A DNA stretch of 64,000 nt from Brachybacterium sp. FME24. Its GTDB lineage: Bacteria; Actinomycetota; Actinomycetes; Actinomycetales; Dermabacteraceae. Numbering within the stretch: position 1 is the stretch's first letter; the number at the start of each line of letters is the position of its first letter. A model generated the notes under the pieces. That model was not told the DNA's origin, did no database searches, and saw only the letters and a list, made by a program, of their open reading frames with translations. Location of the stretch: positions 58,265 through 122,264 of the forward strand of contig NZ_JABUXV010000013.1 of NCBI RefSeq assembly GCF_014897705.1, read 5' to 3'. The translations under genes and the position numbers were made by a program. Below, piece after piece: positions 17,744 to 26,413 of this stretch.

Positions 17744-19252
17744 TCAGGCCTCCGGCTTCACGAACGGGAACAGGATGGTCTCCCGGATACCGAGACCGGT
17801 CAGCGCCATGAGCAGACGGTCCACGCCCATGCCCATGCCGCCCGTGGGCGGGAGCGCGTACTCCATCGCCTCGAGGAAGTCCTCGTCCAGGCGCATCGCC
17901 TCGTCGTCGCCCTGCGCGGCGAGGGCCGCCTGCTGGGCGAAGCGCTCCCGCTGGATCACGGGGTCCACGAGCTCGGAGTAGCCGGTGCCCAGCTCGAAGC
18001 CGCGCACGTACAGGTCCCACTTCTCGACCACACCTGGAGTGGAACGATGGGCCCGCACCAGGGGGCTGGTCTCGACCGGGAAGTCACGCACGAAGGTCGG
18101 CTCGTAGAGGTGATCGCCCACCTGGTGCTCGAACAGCTCCTCGATGAGCTTGCCGTGCCCGAATCGAGGGTGATCCAGATCCAGGTCCAGGGAGCGCGCG
18201 ATCTCCCGCAGGCGCTCCGGGGTGGTCTCCGGGGTGATCTCCTCACCGAGCGCCTCGGAGAGGGAGCCGTAGACGGTGATCTGCGCCCACTCGCCGGAGA
18301 AGTCATATTCCGTCCCGTCGGCGAGAGTGACGATCTGAGATCCGGTGGCGTGTTCTGCGGCTTCCTGCACGAGAGCCTGGGTGAGATCTCCGATCGTGTC
18401 GTAATCCCCGTACGCCTGATACGCCTCGAGCATCGCGAACTCGGGCGAATGAGTGGAGTCGGCACCTTCGTTGCGGAAGTTCCGGTTGATCTCGAAGACC
18501 CGCTCGAGACCGCCCACGGCCGCCCGCTTCATGTACAGCTCGGGCGCGATCCGCAGATATACATCGAGGTCGAACGCATTCATATGGGTGACGAACGGGC
18601 GCGCCGCGGCGCCCGAAGGGATCACCTGCAGCATCGGAGTCTCGATCTCGAGAAAGTCCCGTTCGTGGAATGAGGCACGCAGGGCATGCATCACAGCGGC
18701 TCGCTGACGCACACTGTCCCGGGCCTGCTGACGCACGATCAGATCGACATATCGACGACGGACCCGCGACTCCTCGGACAGCTCCGCGTGGAGCACCGGC
18801 AGCGGGCGCACGGCCTTCGCGGCCATCTGCCAGATGGACGCGAACACGCTGAGCTCTCCGCGGCGGGAGGCGCCGACCCGGCCCTGGAAGAAGACGTGGT
18901 CGCCGAGGTCGACGTCGGCCTTCAGGTCGCTCAGGCGCTGCTCGCCGATCTCCGCGAGGGAGGCCATGATCTGGAGGCGCTGGCCGGCACCGTCCTGGAT
19001 GGTGATGAAGGCGAGCTTGCCGGTGTTGCGCTGGAATACGACACGACCTGCCACACCGACGACGTCCGCGGTCTCCTGGCCTGCCTCGAGATGGCCATAG
19101 GTCGAGCGCACCGCAGCGATGGAGGTGGTCACCGGGACCGAGACCGGATAGGCCTCCTCCCCGCGTTCGAGCAGTCGCTCCCGCTTGGACTTGCGGACCG
19201 CGACCTGGTCGGAGGCGTCCGTCGGGTCGAAGGCAGGTTCGTTCTCACTCAT
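17744..19252 (-). CDS. lysS: Lysyl-tRNA synthetase (class II)
   Basis: Charges tRNA-Lys. The 502 residues comprise the N-terminal OB-fold (about 60-160) and the class II catalytic core. Motif 2 is in [15 protein letters not shown] and motif 3 in [13 protein letters not shown] near the C-terminus. The start [12 protein letters not shown] gives the standard length. It is the penultimate gene of the long minus-strand block, 42 bases after panC. Confidence 0.97.
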   Translation of the reverse strand: MSENEPAFDPTDASDQVAVRKSKRERLLERGEEAYPVSVPVTTSIAAVRSTYGHLEAGQETADVVGVAGRVVFQRNTGKLAFITIQDGAGQRLQIMASLAEIGEQRLSDLKADVDLGDHVFFQGRVGASRRGELSVFASIWQMAAKAVRPLPVLHAELSEESRVRRRYVDLIVRQQARDSVRQRAAVMHALRASFHERDFLEIETPMLQVIPSGAAARPFVTHMNAFDLDVYLRIAPELYMKRAAVGGLERVFEINRNFRNEGADSTHSPEFAMLEAYQAYGDYDTIGDLTQALVQEAAEHATGSQIVTLADGTEYDFSGEWAQITVYGSLSEALGEEITPETTPERLREIARSLDLDLDHPRFGHGKLIEELFEHQVGDHLYEPTFVRDFPVETSPLVRAHRSTPGVVEKWDLYVRGFELGTGYSELVDPVIQRERFAQQAALAAQGDDEAMRLDEDFLEAMEYALPPTGGMGMGVDRLLMALTGLGIRETILFPFVKPEA

Positions 19253-19294
19253 GGGTGCATTCTCGCATCACTGCCCAGCAAATCGTCCGTCCCC

Positions 19295-20200
19295 TCAGGG
19301 GGCTGTCGCCACCACCACAGCTGCGTCCAGCAGACGGGTGCCCTCGACGCGACCGGCGAGGGCCACGAGCACCTCGCCGCGATGGTCCGGCCCGATCTCC
19401 TCGAGCGTGGTCGGATCCAGGGCCAGCGCGTAGGACCACTCGATCTCGGCGCGGGTGAGGGCGTCCGTGAGGGCTGCCTGGATCGCCCCGCGCGAGGGTG
19501 CCGCCGCCTCGACCGCGGCGAGGGTGCGGGACAGGGCCAGCGCCTGCTCGCGGCCCGAGTCGGTGAGATACGCATTGCGACTGGATCGAGCCAGCCCCGT
19601 GGGCTCGCGCTGGATCTCGACGGGCTCGATCCGAACCGGGAGGTCGAGGTCCGAGACCAGGCTCTGGATGATCGCGAGCTGCTGGGCGTCCTTGCGCCCG
19701 AACACCGTCAGATGAGGGTCGGTCAGCTGCAGCAGCTTGGTGACCACCGTGACCACACCGTCGAAGTGCCCGGGACGGTCCGCCCCTTCGAGGATCGTGC
19801 CCGCGCGGCCTGCGGTCACGGAGACCGTCGGGGGGAGCACGGGGTACATCTGCGCCGTCGACGGGGCGAAGACGAGGTCCACGTGACCGTCCACGAGGGC
19901 GAGATCCTCCTCCAGCACCCGTGGGTAGGCCTCGAAGTCCTCGCCGGGCCCGAACTGCAGGGGATTGACGAAGACCGACAGGATCACGTGGTCGGCGAGT
20001 TCGCGGGCGCGGGCGATCAGGGTCAGGTGCCCTTCGTGCAGGGCGCCCATCGTGAACACCGCCGCGACGGTGCCGACCATCTCGGCCCGGCGCGCCCGCA
20101 GCTGCGCCTTGGTGGTCACCAGCGTGGTGCGTCCCTGTGCACCGTGCTCACCGGCGACGGCCAGGGCGGGGTCGGTCCCACGATCGTGGTTCTGGGTCAT
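19295..20200 (-). CDS. panC: Pantothenate synthetase
   Basis: Condenses pantoate with beta-alanine using ATP. The 301-residue protein has the nucleotidyltransferase HIGH-type signature TMGALHEGHLTLI near residue 50, and RSSRNAYLTD as the KMSKS-like loop. Its start overlaps the stop of the DUF2520 gene (ATGA). The panD gene that makes its beta-alanine substrate is not adjacent but about 34 kb away in this window (53888-54313). Confidence 0.96.
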   Translation of the reverse strand: MTQNHDRGTDPALAVAGEHGAQGRTTLVTTKAQLRARRAEMVGTVAAVFTMGALHEGHLTLIARARELADHVILSVFVNPLQFGPGEDFEAYPRVLEEDLALVDGHVDLVFAPSTAQMYPVLPPTVSVTAGRAGTILEGADRPGHFDGVVTVVTKLLQLTDPHLTVFGRKDAQQLAIIQSLVSDLDLPVRIEPVEIQREPTGLARSSRNAYLTDSGREQALALSRTLAAVEAAAPSRGAIQAALTDALTRAEIEWSYALALDPTTLEEIGPDHRGEVLVALAGRVEGTRLLDAAVVVATAP

Positions 20201-21099
20201 GCGTCCTCCGTCGTCGGGCGGTCCTCGAGCAGGTCTCGGATCTGTGCCCGGGTGCTCTCGGGGAGTGTGGCACGGGACAGGGCGGCCAGGGCCAGCGCGC
20301 GGTAGGTGTCGCCGGTATCGCCCCGCTCCCCCGCGACCCCGGTCAGGTCGAGGTCGTCGAGCGCCTCCAGGTGCGCGGTCACAGTCCCGGCGTCCCCCCT
20401 CATCACCGGGCCGGTCAGGGCCTTCGACCCGTGGCGCAGGGACTCCTCGAGCGCCGCCTCCAGCAGGGGGCGGAGGTAGGCGCCGGGATCGTCGATGCCG
20501 AGGCGGCCGAGCGCCTCGCGGGCCTGGTCGACGAGCACCACGAGGTGGTTCGCCGCGTGGGCGAGGGAGGCGTGGTAGAGCGGCCTGTCCCCCTCGGCGA
20601 GTACGACGGCCTCTCCTCCGAGCTCGACCACGAGCGCTCCGGCGACCGGCAGGAACGTCGGCGCTGCGGTGATCGCCATCGGGCAGCCGATCAGCCGGGA
20701 CAGGTCCGCGCGGGTGCCGGTGAACGTCATGGCGGGGTGGATGGCGAGGGTCGCGCTCCCGGAGTCGGCCAGCGGCGCGAGCACCTCCGTGCCGAAGCGA
20801 CCCGAGGTGTGGACGACGAGCTGGCCACCCGGGGCGAGCCCGGTGGAGGCGATGCCGGCCGCGAGAGGGCCCAGCTGGTCATCGGGGACGGCGAGCAGCA
20901 GCATCTCGCTGCGCTCCACGATCGCGGGGAGGTCCAGGAGGGGAACGCCGGGCAGCAGCTCCTCGGCGCGCTCGCGGGAGGCGTCGGAGACCGCGTAGGC
21001 GCCGGTGATGGCATGCCCCTGAGCACGCAGGGCGGCGCCGAGGACGGCGCCCACCCGCCCGGCGCCGATCACGCCGATGCCGAGCCGGGGCGGGGTCAT
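20197..21099 (-). CDS. Rossmann-fold DUF2520 domain protein
   Basis: A 300-residue protein with an N-terminal NAD(P)-type Rossmann motif (GVIGAGRVGAVLG, residues 8-20) and a helical C-terminal DUF2520 domain, resembling ProC/6-phosphogluconate-dehydrogenase architectures. The gene habitually lies directly upstream of panC in actinobacteria, which suggests a link to pantoate or pantothenate supply. No activity is established to my knowledge. It overlaps both neighbours by 4 bases. Confidence 0.85.
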   Translation of the reverse strand: MTPPRLGIGVIGAGRVGAVLGAALRAQGHAITGAYAVSDASRERAEELLPGVPLLDLPAIVERSEMLLLAVPDDQLGPLAAGIASTGLAPGGQLVVHTSGRFGTEVLAPLADSGSATLAIHPAMTFTGTRADLSRLIGCPMAITAAPTFLPVAGALVVELGGEAVVLAEGDRPLYHASLAHAANHLVVLVDQAREALGRLGIDDPGAYLRPLLEAALEESLRHGSKALTGPVMRGDAGTVTAHLEALDDLDLTGVAGERGDTGDTYRALALAALSRATLPESTRAQIRDLLEDRPTTEDA

Positions 21100-22805
21100 C
21101 GAACCTCCTGGGAGTCGGCTCCCGTGGAGTTCGTCGTCTCGCTGCCGAGGAGCCGCAGCGCGGGCTGCGGCCAGTGCTCGCGGTCCTGGTAGCGGCGCAG
21201 TCGACGGGCGTCCCGTGCGAGCACTCCGTGCAGAGCGAGCGCGTCTTCGCGGGCGAGGCTCCCCAACGCCAAGGTGTACCCGGCGATCCCGACTTTCAGG
21301 TCGAGCACGCCGAGCTTGCGACCGAAGGGATCGTCCTCGAGCGTGAGCTCCTGGATCCGTTCACGGGGCACGATCTGCACAGTCCTGCTGACGATGCCGC
21401 TGCGGTGGATCAGAGCGCCGGGCAGCAGCACGGTCACCTGGGTGCGGCGTGCGATCCACCAGGCCCTGATCGGGGTCCTGACCCCGGTGATCTCCCGGGC
21501 CGGCGCCGTGAGGAGATGCTCGAGGGTTGCGAGATCGTCGGCCGTGCCCAGCGGCGCGGCGAGGTGACCGAGCGTCGACCACAGCTCCTCGCGGGTGCCG
21601 ACCGGCAGGGCGCTCTGGGCCCCGTTCTCGCTGTCGTCATCGATGCCGGCGACGGTCACCGAGACCGCCGTCCAGTCGGGCGTGCGCCACAGCAGGGGGC
21701 GGCGCAGTTCGAAGCGCTGGATGCGCCCGGAGGCGATGTTGTCGGTGCGGGTGTTCGCCAGCCCGCGGCGCATCCGCAGCCCCCTGTCGGTGATGCGCGA
21801 GATGAACCCCCACCCGGACTCGATACGCCCGAACACATACTTCGGAACGGCGATCGCCGTGGGCAGCAGAGCGATGATGACGGCGAAGGAGAGTCCGTCC
21901 TGCCAGATCGCGAGGATGATCGCGACCGCGACGCCGACGATGCTCACGACGATCCCGAGCAGGAAGCCGACGTCGCGCAGCAGCGAGCGCACGAGGCGCT
22001 CCGTGGGGATCTTCGCGATCAGCTCGCCATCGGTGACACCGTCGTAGAGGACCTCCTGGAGGGTTCCTCCGCTCGTGCTGGTCGCGGTGTTCCCCGCACC
22101 GTCCGAGCTCGCCGCGCCGGTGGCGCCTCGCGCGGTGTCGACGGATTCGTCGACGTCCGCCTCCTGGGCGCGGTCTCCTGCGCCTACAGCACCAGCACCT
22201 CCGGCGACGGCCGTGCTGGTCGACGTGGCGACTCCGAGGATCCGTCGGCGCAGGTCCTCGGCGTCGGCGGATTTCACGTACTCGATGTCGAGGTAGGACT
22301 CGCCGCCCCCGGCGACTTCGACCCGCACCTTTGCCAGTCCCAGGATCCGCGCGAGCAATGGGCGTTCGACCGAGACGGATTCGATGCGGGCGCGCGGGGC
22401 GTACTCGCGGGACTTGCTGATGACCCCCATGTGCAGGGACACCCCGTCCTCGTCGACCATGTAGGTGGTGAACCACCAGACCAGCGCGGAGAAGGCGATC
22501 GCCACCACGATCGCGGCCACCAGCACACCGGCGCCGATGAGGGCGCGGGTCACCGTGAAGTCGTCGATCAGTCGGGCGATGTTCTGCGCAGAGATCACCG
22601 CGACGACGCCGATCACGATCTTCCACCCGGTCACCAGCGGGGTGATGGGGTGCGTGCGACGGCGCTGCTCGGACGGGGCGACCGAGCCCGTTTCCGCGGG
22701 CGAGGCGTCGGCGTCAGGCACCGCGGGCGAGGGGGCGGGACCGAGCGCCTGCGACGTCGCATCGACGTCCGGCGCCGTCTCGGGGCGCTGCTCCGGCGTG
22801 CTCAT
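21096..22805 (-). CDS. Large bacterial PH-domain (YdbT-like) membrane protein
   Basis: A 569-residue membrane protein with repeated bPH2 (DUF304) domains, each after a pair of transmembrane helices. An N-terminal tail of about 55 residues rich in Pro, Ala and acidic residues precedes the first helix pair. A Gly/Ala/Ser/Asp-rich insertion lies around residues 195-240, before a further helix pair near 275-320. The ATG at 22805 overlaps the stop of the smaller PH-domain gene by 4 bases, reproducing the YdbS-YdbT pairing of Bacillus. It probably acts at the cytoplasmic membrane; YdbS/YdbT have been linked to bacteriocin resistance, but function here is unproven. Confidence 0.85.
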   Translation of the reverse strand: MSTPEQRPETAPDVDATSQALGPAPSPAVPDADASPAETGSVAPSEQRRRTHPITPLVTGWKIVIGVVAVISAQNIARLIDDFTVTRALIGAGVLVAAIVVAIAFSALVWWFTTYMVDEDGVSLHMGVISKSREYAPRARIESVSVERPLLARILGLAKVRVEVAGGGESYLDIEYVKSADAEDLRRRILGVATSTSTAVAGGAGAVGAGDRAQEADVDESVDTARGATGAASSDGAGNTATSTSGGTLQEVLYDGVTDGELIAKIPTERLVRSLLRDVGFLLGIVVSIVGVAVAIILAIWQDGLSFAVIIALLPTAIAVPKYVFGRIESGWGFISRITDRGLRMRRGLANTRTDNIASGRIQRFELRRPLLWRTPDWTAVSVTVAGIDDDSENGAQSALPVGTREELWSTLGHLAAPLGTADDLATLEHLLTAPAREITGVRTPIRAWWIARRTQVTVLLPGALIHRSGIVSRTVQIVPRERIQELTLEDDPFGRKLGVLDLKVGIAGYTLALGSLAREDALALHGVLARDARRLRRYQDREHWPQPALRLLGSETTNSTGADSQEVR

Positions 22806-23380
22806 AGGGCGGCCATGGTCGAGATGCCGCGGTCGGTCAGCAGTGCACGCAGCCGCTCCGCTTCCTGTTTGGGCAGGCCCGGCAGCACGACGGTGGATCC
22901 GTCGGCGGCGGTGCTCACCGTGAGCTTGGCGAGTCCGTAGCGGCGGTCCACGGGGCCCTCGTCGATCTTCACGGACTGCACGCGGCCGTACGGGATCGTG
23001 TGGACCGAGCGGAACATGATGCCGCTGGCGATCGTGAGGTCCTCCTCGGCATCGAGGTAGCCGATCGCGCGCACCCGGCGCGGGGTGAAGGCGAGGCTCT
23101 GCAGCAGGATGAGCAGCGGCAGCACGCCGATCGCCGCCATCCACCACCAACCGGTCAGCACGGCCACGACGATCGCACCGGCGATCATCAGCACCCAGAT
23201 GACATAGGCGACGATGCTCGCCACGTAGCGCGCTCGGATCAGCGTCGCGGAGACAGGGCGCAGCGCGTCGGCGCCGAGGAGTCCGTCCCGGTCGTCGTGG
23301 AGCGTGGATCCGGTGGGTTCGATGTGCGCCGCCGTCGCGGAGCGCTCAGCGGGATCAGGATCGGATGTCATGGTCACCAT
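22802..23380 (-). CDS. Small bacterial PH-domain (YdbS-like) membrane protein
   Basis: A 192-residue protein. Two adjacent transmembrane helices (about residues 50-95) are followed by one bPH2 domain carrying RVRAIGYLDAEEDL and HTIPYGRVQSVKI, the typical DUF304 pattern. The ATG at 23380 follows GAGGTGACACG. It is coupled to the large PH-domain gene and presumably works with it. Confidence 0.85.
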   Translation of the reverse strand: MVTMTSDPDPAERSATAAHIEPTGSTLHDDRDGLLGADALRPVSATLIRARYVASIVAYVIWVLMIAGAIVVAVLTGWWWMAAIGVLPLLILLQSLAFTPRRVRAIGYLDAEEDLTIASGIMFRSVHTIPYGRVQSVKIDEGPVDRRYGLAKLTVSTAADGSTVVLPGLPKQEAERLRALLTDRGISTMAAL

Positions 23381-23524
23381 CGTGTCACCTCGACGGCCCG
23401 ACGCGCTCCGACGAGAGTGGGCGGCGCCAGCGCCGAAAGTCGGGCACCCCGGGCGCGGATCGAGATCTGCTCTCCGTGCGCCCTCTCCGCGCCTGCTCCC
23501 GGGGCACAGATTCCCTATCGGGTC

Positions 23525-24043
23525 TCAGGGCCCCGAGTGTCCTGGCTCGGCGCCTTCGGTCGCGCCGTCGCCATCGTCCGGGGGCAGCTGGCCCCAGCGT
23601 TCGACGAGCACGCCGAGCACGCCGAGCACGATCCCGGCCAGCGCCGCCGCGCCCGTGGGCAGGATCCCGCGGAGGGGGTCCCCGGTTCCCGAGAGGATCA
23701 GGAACAGTGTCTGACCCAGGAAGATTCCACCCACCACGGCGCCGGTGTAGGCGCAGGCCCGGGCCAGCAGCACCGTGCGGAACGCCGTGGGCAGGTCGAT
23801 CTGGTGCCGTCGCGGGGCGAGGCTCGGATGGACCCGGCGTTCCTCGGACTCGTTCATGTATCGGCGCAGCGAGAGCCCATAGGTCAGCAGCACCGCTGCC
23901 AGGACCAGCAGCACCACCGTGGTGAGCCAGCCGGCGATCGGCAGGGAGTGACCGCGGGCGGCAAGCGTCTCCAGCATCTGCGCCCCGAACCCTGCACCGA
24001 CCACGAGGATCAGCAGCAGGACCGGCAGATTGAGCGGTTTCAC
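23525..24043 (-). CDS. DUF3180 family membrane protein
   Basis: A 172-residue protein with four predicted transmembrane helices (about 5-22, 38-55, 88-112 and 125-147) and an acidic C-terminal tail. DUF3180 proteins are restricted to actinobacteria and are typically encoded directly after folK, as here. Its start overlaps the folBK stop (ATGA). Function is unknown. Confidence 0.85.
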   Translation of the reverse strand: MKPLNLPVLLLILVVGAGFGAQMLETLAARGHSLPIAGWLTTVVLLVLAAVLLTYGLSLRRYMNESEERRVHPSLAPRRHQIDLPTAFRTVLLARACAYTGAVVGGIFLGQTLFLILSGTGDPLRGILPTGAAALAGIVLGVLGVLVERWGQLPPDDGDGATEGAEPGHSGP

Positions 24044-24984
24044 GGGCGATCGAATCCCGGGATGCTCGGTCCTGACCGCAGACCGTCACGATCCTCGGCG
24101 CCACCCAGCAGCGCGGCGATGGGGCCGTGACCGGGAAGTTCTGCGCCGGGACGGGCCGCGTGCCACGGACCGAGCACGAAGGCGCGCTCGTGGGCGCGCG
24201 GGTGCGGGAGAGTGAGCTCCTCGTCCTCGCTCGTGTACCGGCCGTAGGTGATGAGGTCGACGTCGAGGGTGCGCGGGCCCCAGCGGACCACTCGCTCGCG
24301 TCGGGCGTCACGCTCGGCGCGGCGTGCGACCTCGAGCAGGTCGAAGGGCCCCAGGACGGTGGCCACCTCGACCACGGAGTTCAGGAAGGCCTCCTGACCT
24401 CCCGGGCCGCCGATCGGAGCGGTCTCCAGGACCGGGCCGGTCCATTCCACCTCGACCCCCTCGGTCCGCGCGAGCTGGTCGAGGGCGCGCGCGAGGTGCG
24501 CCTCCCGATCGCCGAGGTTCGTCCCCAGGGCGAGGACGGCCCGCACGGGGGGTGCGTCGCGTTCGATGCTGATCACGACGTCCGCCACGGGCAGGCCGAC
24601 CGGCGCCGAGGGCTTGTGCACCCTCACGCCGATCCGGCGCACCAGCGGATATCCGACGTCCTCGAGGATGCGGCGCGCGATCTGCTCGGCCAGCGCCTCC
24701 ACCAGATCGTGGGCACCGGTGCCGATCTCCTCGTGCACCGCCGCGGCGACCACGGCGTAGTTCACGGTGCGCGAGAGGGCATCGGTGCGCCCGGCCGGCG
24801 CGGTCGACAGATGCAGCGTCACGTCGACGAGGAACTGCTGACCGAGCTCCTTCTCCTGGGTGAGCACTCCATGGCGCCCCCAGGCACGGATCCCGGCGAC
24901 CTCGATGCGGTCCAGCCGCCCGATCGGGCGGAGGACGGCGTCAGCGGGGTCGAGGTGTCGCGGTGCGGCGTCGGGGGTGGTCAT
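24040..24984 (-). CDS. folBK: Fused dihydroneopterin aldolase / HPPK
   Basis: A bifunctional folate enzyme of 314 residues. The first ~140 residues are FolB (GIRAWGRHGVLTQEKELGQQF, then the ANQ-like RTVNYAVVA block). The rest is 6-hydroxymethyl-7,8-dihydropterin pyrophosphokinase FolK, with ALGTNLGDREAHL, GGPGGQEAFLNSVVEV, and RWGPRTLDVDLI binding ATP and Mg. Two consecutive steps of the pathway thus sit on one chain. It overlaps folP and DUF3180 by 4 bases each. Confidence 0.95.
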   Translation of the reverse strand: MTTPDAAPRHLDPADAVLRPIGRLDRIEVAGIRAWGRHGVLTQEKELGQQFLVDVTLHLSTAPAGRTDALSRTVNYAVVAAAVHEEIGTGAHDLVEALAEQIARRILEDVGYPLVRRIGVRVHKPSAPVGLPVADVVISIERDAPPVRAVLALGTNLGDREAHLARALDQLARTEGVEVEWTGPVLETAPIGGPGGQEAFLNSVVEVATVLGPFDLLEVARRAERDARRERVVRWGPRTLDVDLITYGRYTSEDEELTLPHPRAHERAFVLGPWHAARPGAELPGHGPIAALLGGAEDRDGLRSGPSIPGFDRP

Positions 24985-25841
24985 CGGCGAGCATTCCCCC
25001 GCAGGCGGTCCCCGACGCGCACGGCGGCGAGGGAGGAGGGGACATCGTGCACCCGCACGGCCCAGGCGCCGTGCTCGGCGCTGTACGCGCTGATGGCGGC
25101 CGTGGCGGCGTCGCGATCGACCCCCAGGGAGCTGACGAACCGCTTGCGGGAGGCCCCGATGAGGATCGGCAGCCCGTGGGAGGCGATCCCCTCCCAGTCC
25201 GCGAGCACGTCCCAGTTCTGCTCTCCGGTCTTGGAGAAGCCGAGACCGGGGTCTGCCACCAGGAAACGGTCCTCGACCCCGGCCTCGCGCAGCGCGGTCA
25301 GCCGGTCCTCGAGCTCCGTCGCGCTGTCGCGCGCGGCGTCCTCGTAGACCGCCAGCTCGTTCATGACGTCGCTGTGTCCGCGCCAGTGCATGGCGATGAA
25401 CACCGGCGGGGTGCCCAGGCGGGTCCGCAGTCGTGCGGCCTCGCCGCCCATGTCGATATCCGCGCGACCGGCGGAGACATCGTTGACGATCAGGGCGCCG
25501 GCCGCGACGCTGGCGACCGCCACCGAGGACCTCATGGTGTCCACGCTGATCACGACGCCCTCGGCGGCGAGGGCTTCTATCACGGGGATCACCCGCCGCA
25601 GCTCTTCGTCCTCGTCGACCCGGGGTGCGCCGGGGCGAGTGGACTCCCCGCCGACGTCGACGATCGCGGCTCCCTGCTGGGAGAGCAGACGGCCGTGCGC
25701 GACGGCATCCGCGGTGTCGAAGTGCTCACCACCGTCGGAGAACGAGTCGGGGGTGACGTTCAGGACGCCGATCACCAAGGTGCCCTCCCCGGCGAGACGC
25801 TCGGGGAGTCCGTCCGGGCGGGGCCGCGTCGTGATGCTCAC
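24981..25841 (-). CDS. folP: Dihydropteroate synthase
   Basis: Joins 6-hydroxymethyl-7,8-dihydropterin pyrophosphate with p-aminobenzoate; the sulfonamide target. The 286 residues carry both family signatures: LVIGVLNVTPDSFSDGG near residue 22, and DVGGESTRPG near 62. A C-terminal GASRKRF follows. It starts 4 bases after the folE stop and overlaps folBK. Confidence 0.97.
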   Translation of the reverse strand: MSITTRPRPDGLPERLAGEGTLVIGVLNVTPDSFSDGGEHFDTADAVAHGRLLSQQGAAIVDVGGESTRPGAPRVDEDEELRRVIPVIEALAAEGVVISVDTMRSSVAVASVAAGALIVNDVSAGRADIDMGGEAARLRTRLGTPPVFIAMHWRGHSDVMNELAVYEDAARDSATELEDRLTALREAGVEDRFLVADPGLGFSKTGEQNWDVLADWEGIASHGLPILIGASRKRFVSSLGVDRDAATAAISAYSAEHGAWAVRVHDVPSSLAAVRVGDRLRGNARR

Positions 25842-25845
25842 GTGC

Positions 25846-26412
25846 TCACGCCCGGTGGATGAGGCTCATGGCCTCGGCCCGGGTGGTCGAGCTCTCGCGC
25901 AGCATGCCGCGCACGGCGCTGGTGACGGTTCGAGCGCCCTCGGCGCGCACCCCGCGCATGGACATGCACATGTGCTCAGCCTCGATCACGACGATCGCCC
26001 CGGCGGCGCCGAGCTCGCTCATCAGCGCGTCGGCGATCTCGAAGGTGAGTCGCTCCTGCACCTGCGGTCGACGGGCGTACACGTTCACCAATCGCGCCAG
26101 CTTGCTGAGTCCGGTCACGGCACCGCCGTTGGGGATGTACCCCACGTGGGCGACGCCGACGAACGGCAGCAGGTGGTGCTCGCACATCGAGTGGACCCTG
26201 ATGTCGCGCACCAGGACCAGCTCCTGATGGTCGATGTCGAACGTGGTCGACAGCGGCTCGCGTGCATCCTGTCCGAGTCCTTCGAAGACTTCGTCGTACA
26301 TGCGCGCGACCCGGGCGGGGGTCTCCTGCAGCCCGTCCCGGTCGGGGTCCTCGCCGATCCCGGCGAGGATCTCCCGGACCGCGGCCTCGACCCGCGCGTG
26401 ATCGACCGTCAT
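25846..26412 (-). CDS. folE: GTP cyclohydrolase I
   Basis: The first enzyme of folate synthesis, opening GTP to dihydroneopterin triphosphate. The 188 residues include [11 protein letters not shown], with Zn ligands Cys and His, then [20 protein letters not shown] and the second Zn cysteine in [13 protein letters not shown] chose ATG 26412, one base after the ftsH stop; further upstream the frame only runs antisense-like through the ftsH tail. Confidence 0.97.
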   Translation of the reverse strand: MTVDHARVEAAVREILAGIGEDPDRDGLQETPARVARMYDEVFEGLGQDAREPLSTTFDIDHQELVLVRDIRVHSMCEHHLLPFVGVAHVGYIPNGGAVTGLSKLARLVNVYARRPQVQERLTFEIADALMSELGAAGAIVVIEAEHMCMSMRGVRAEGARTVTSAVRGMLRESSTTRAEAMSLIHRA

Positions 26413-26413
26413 G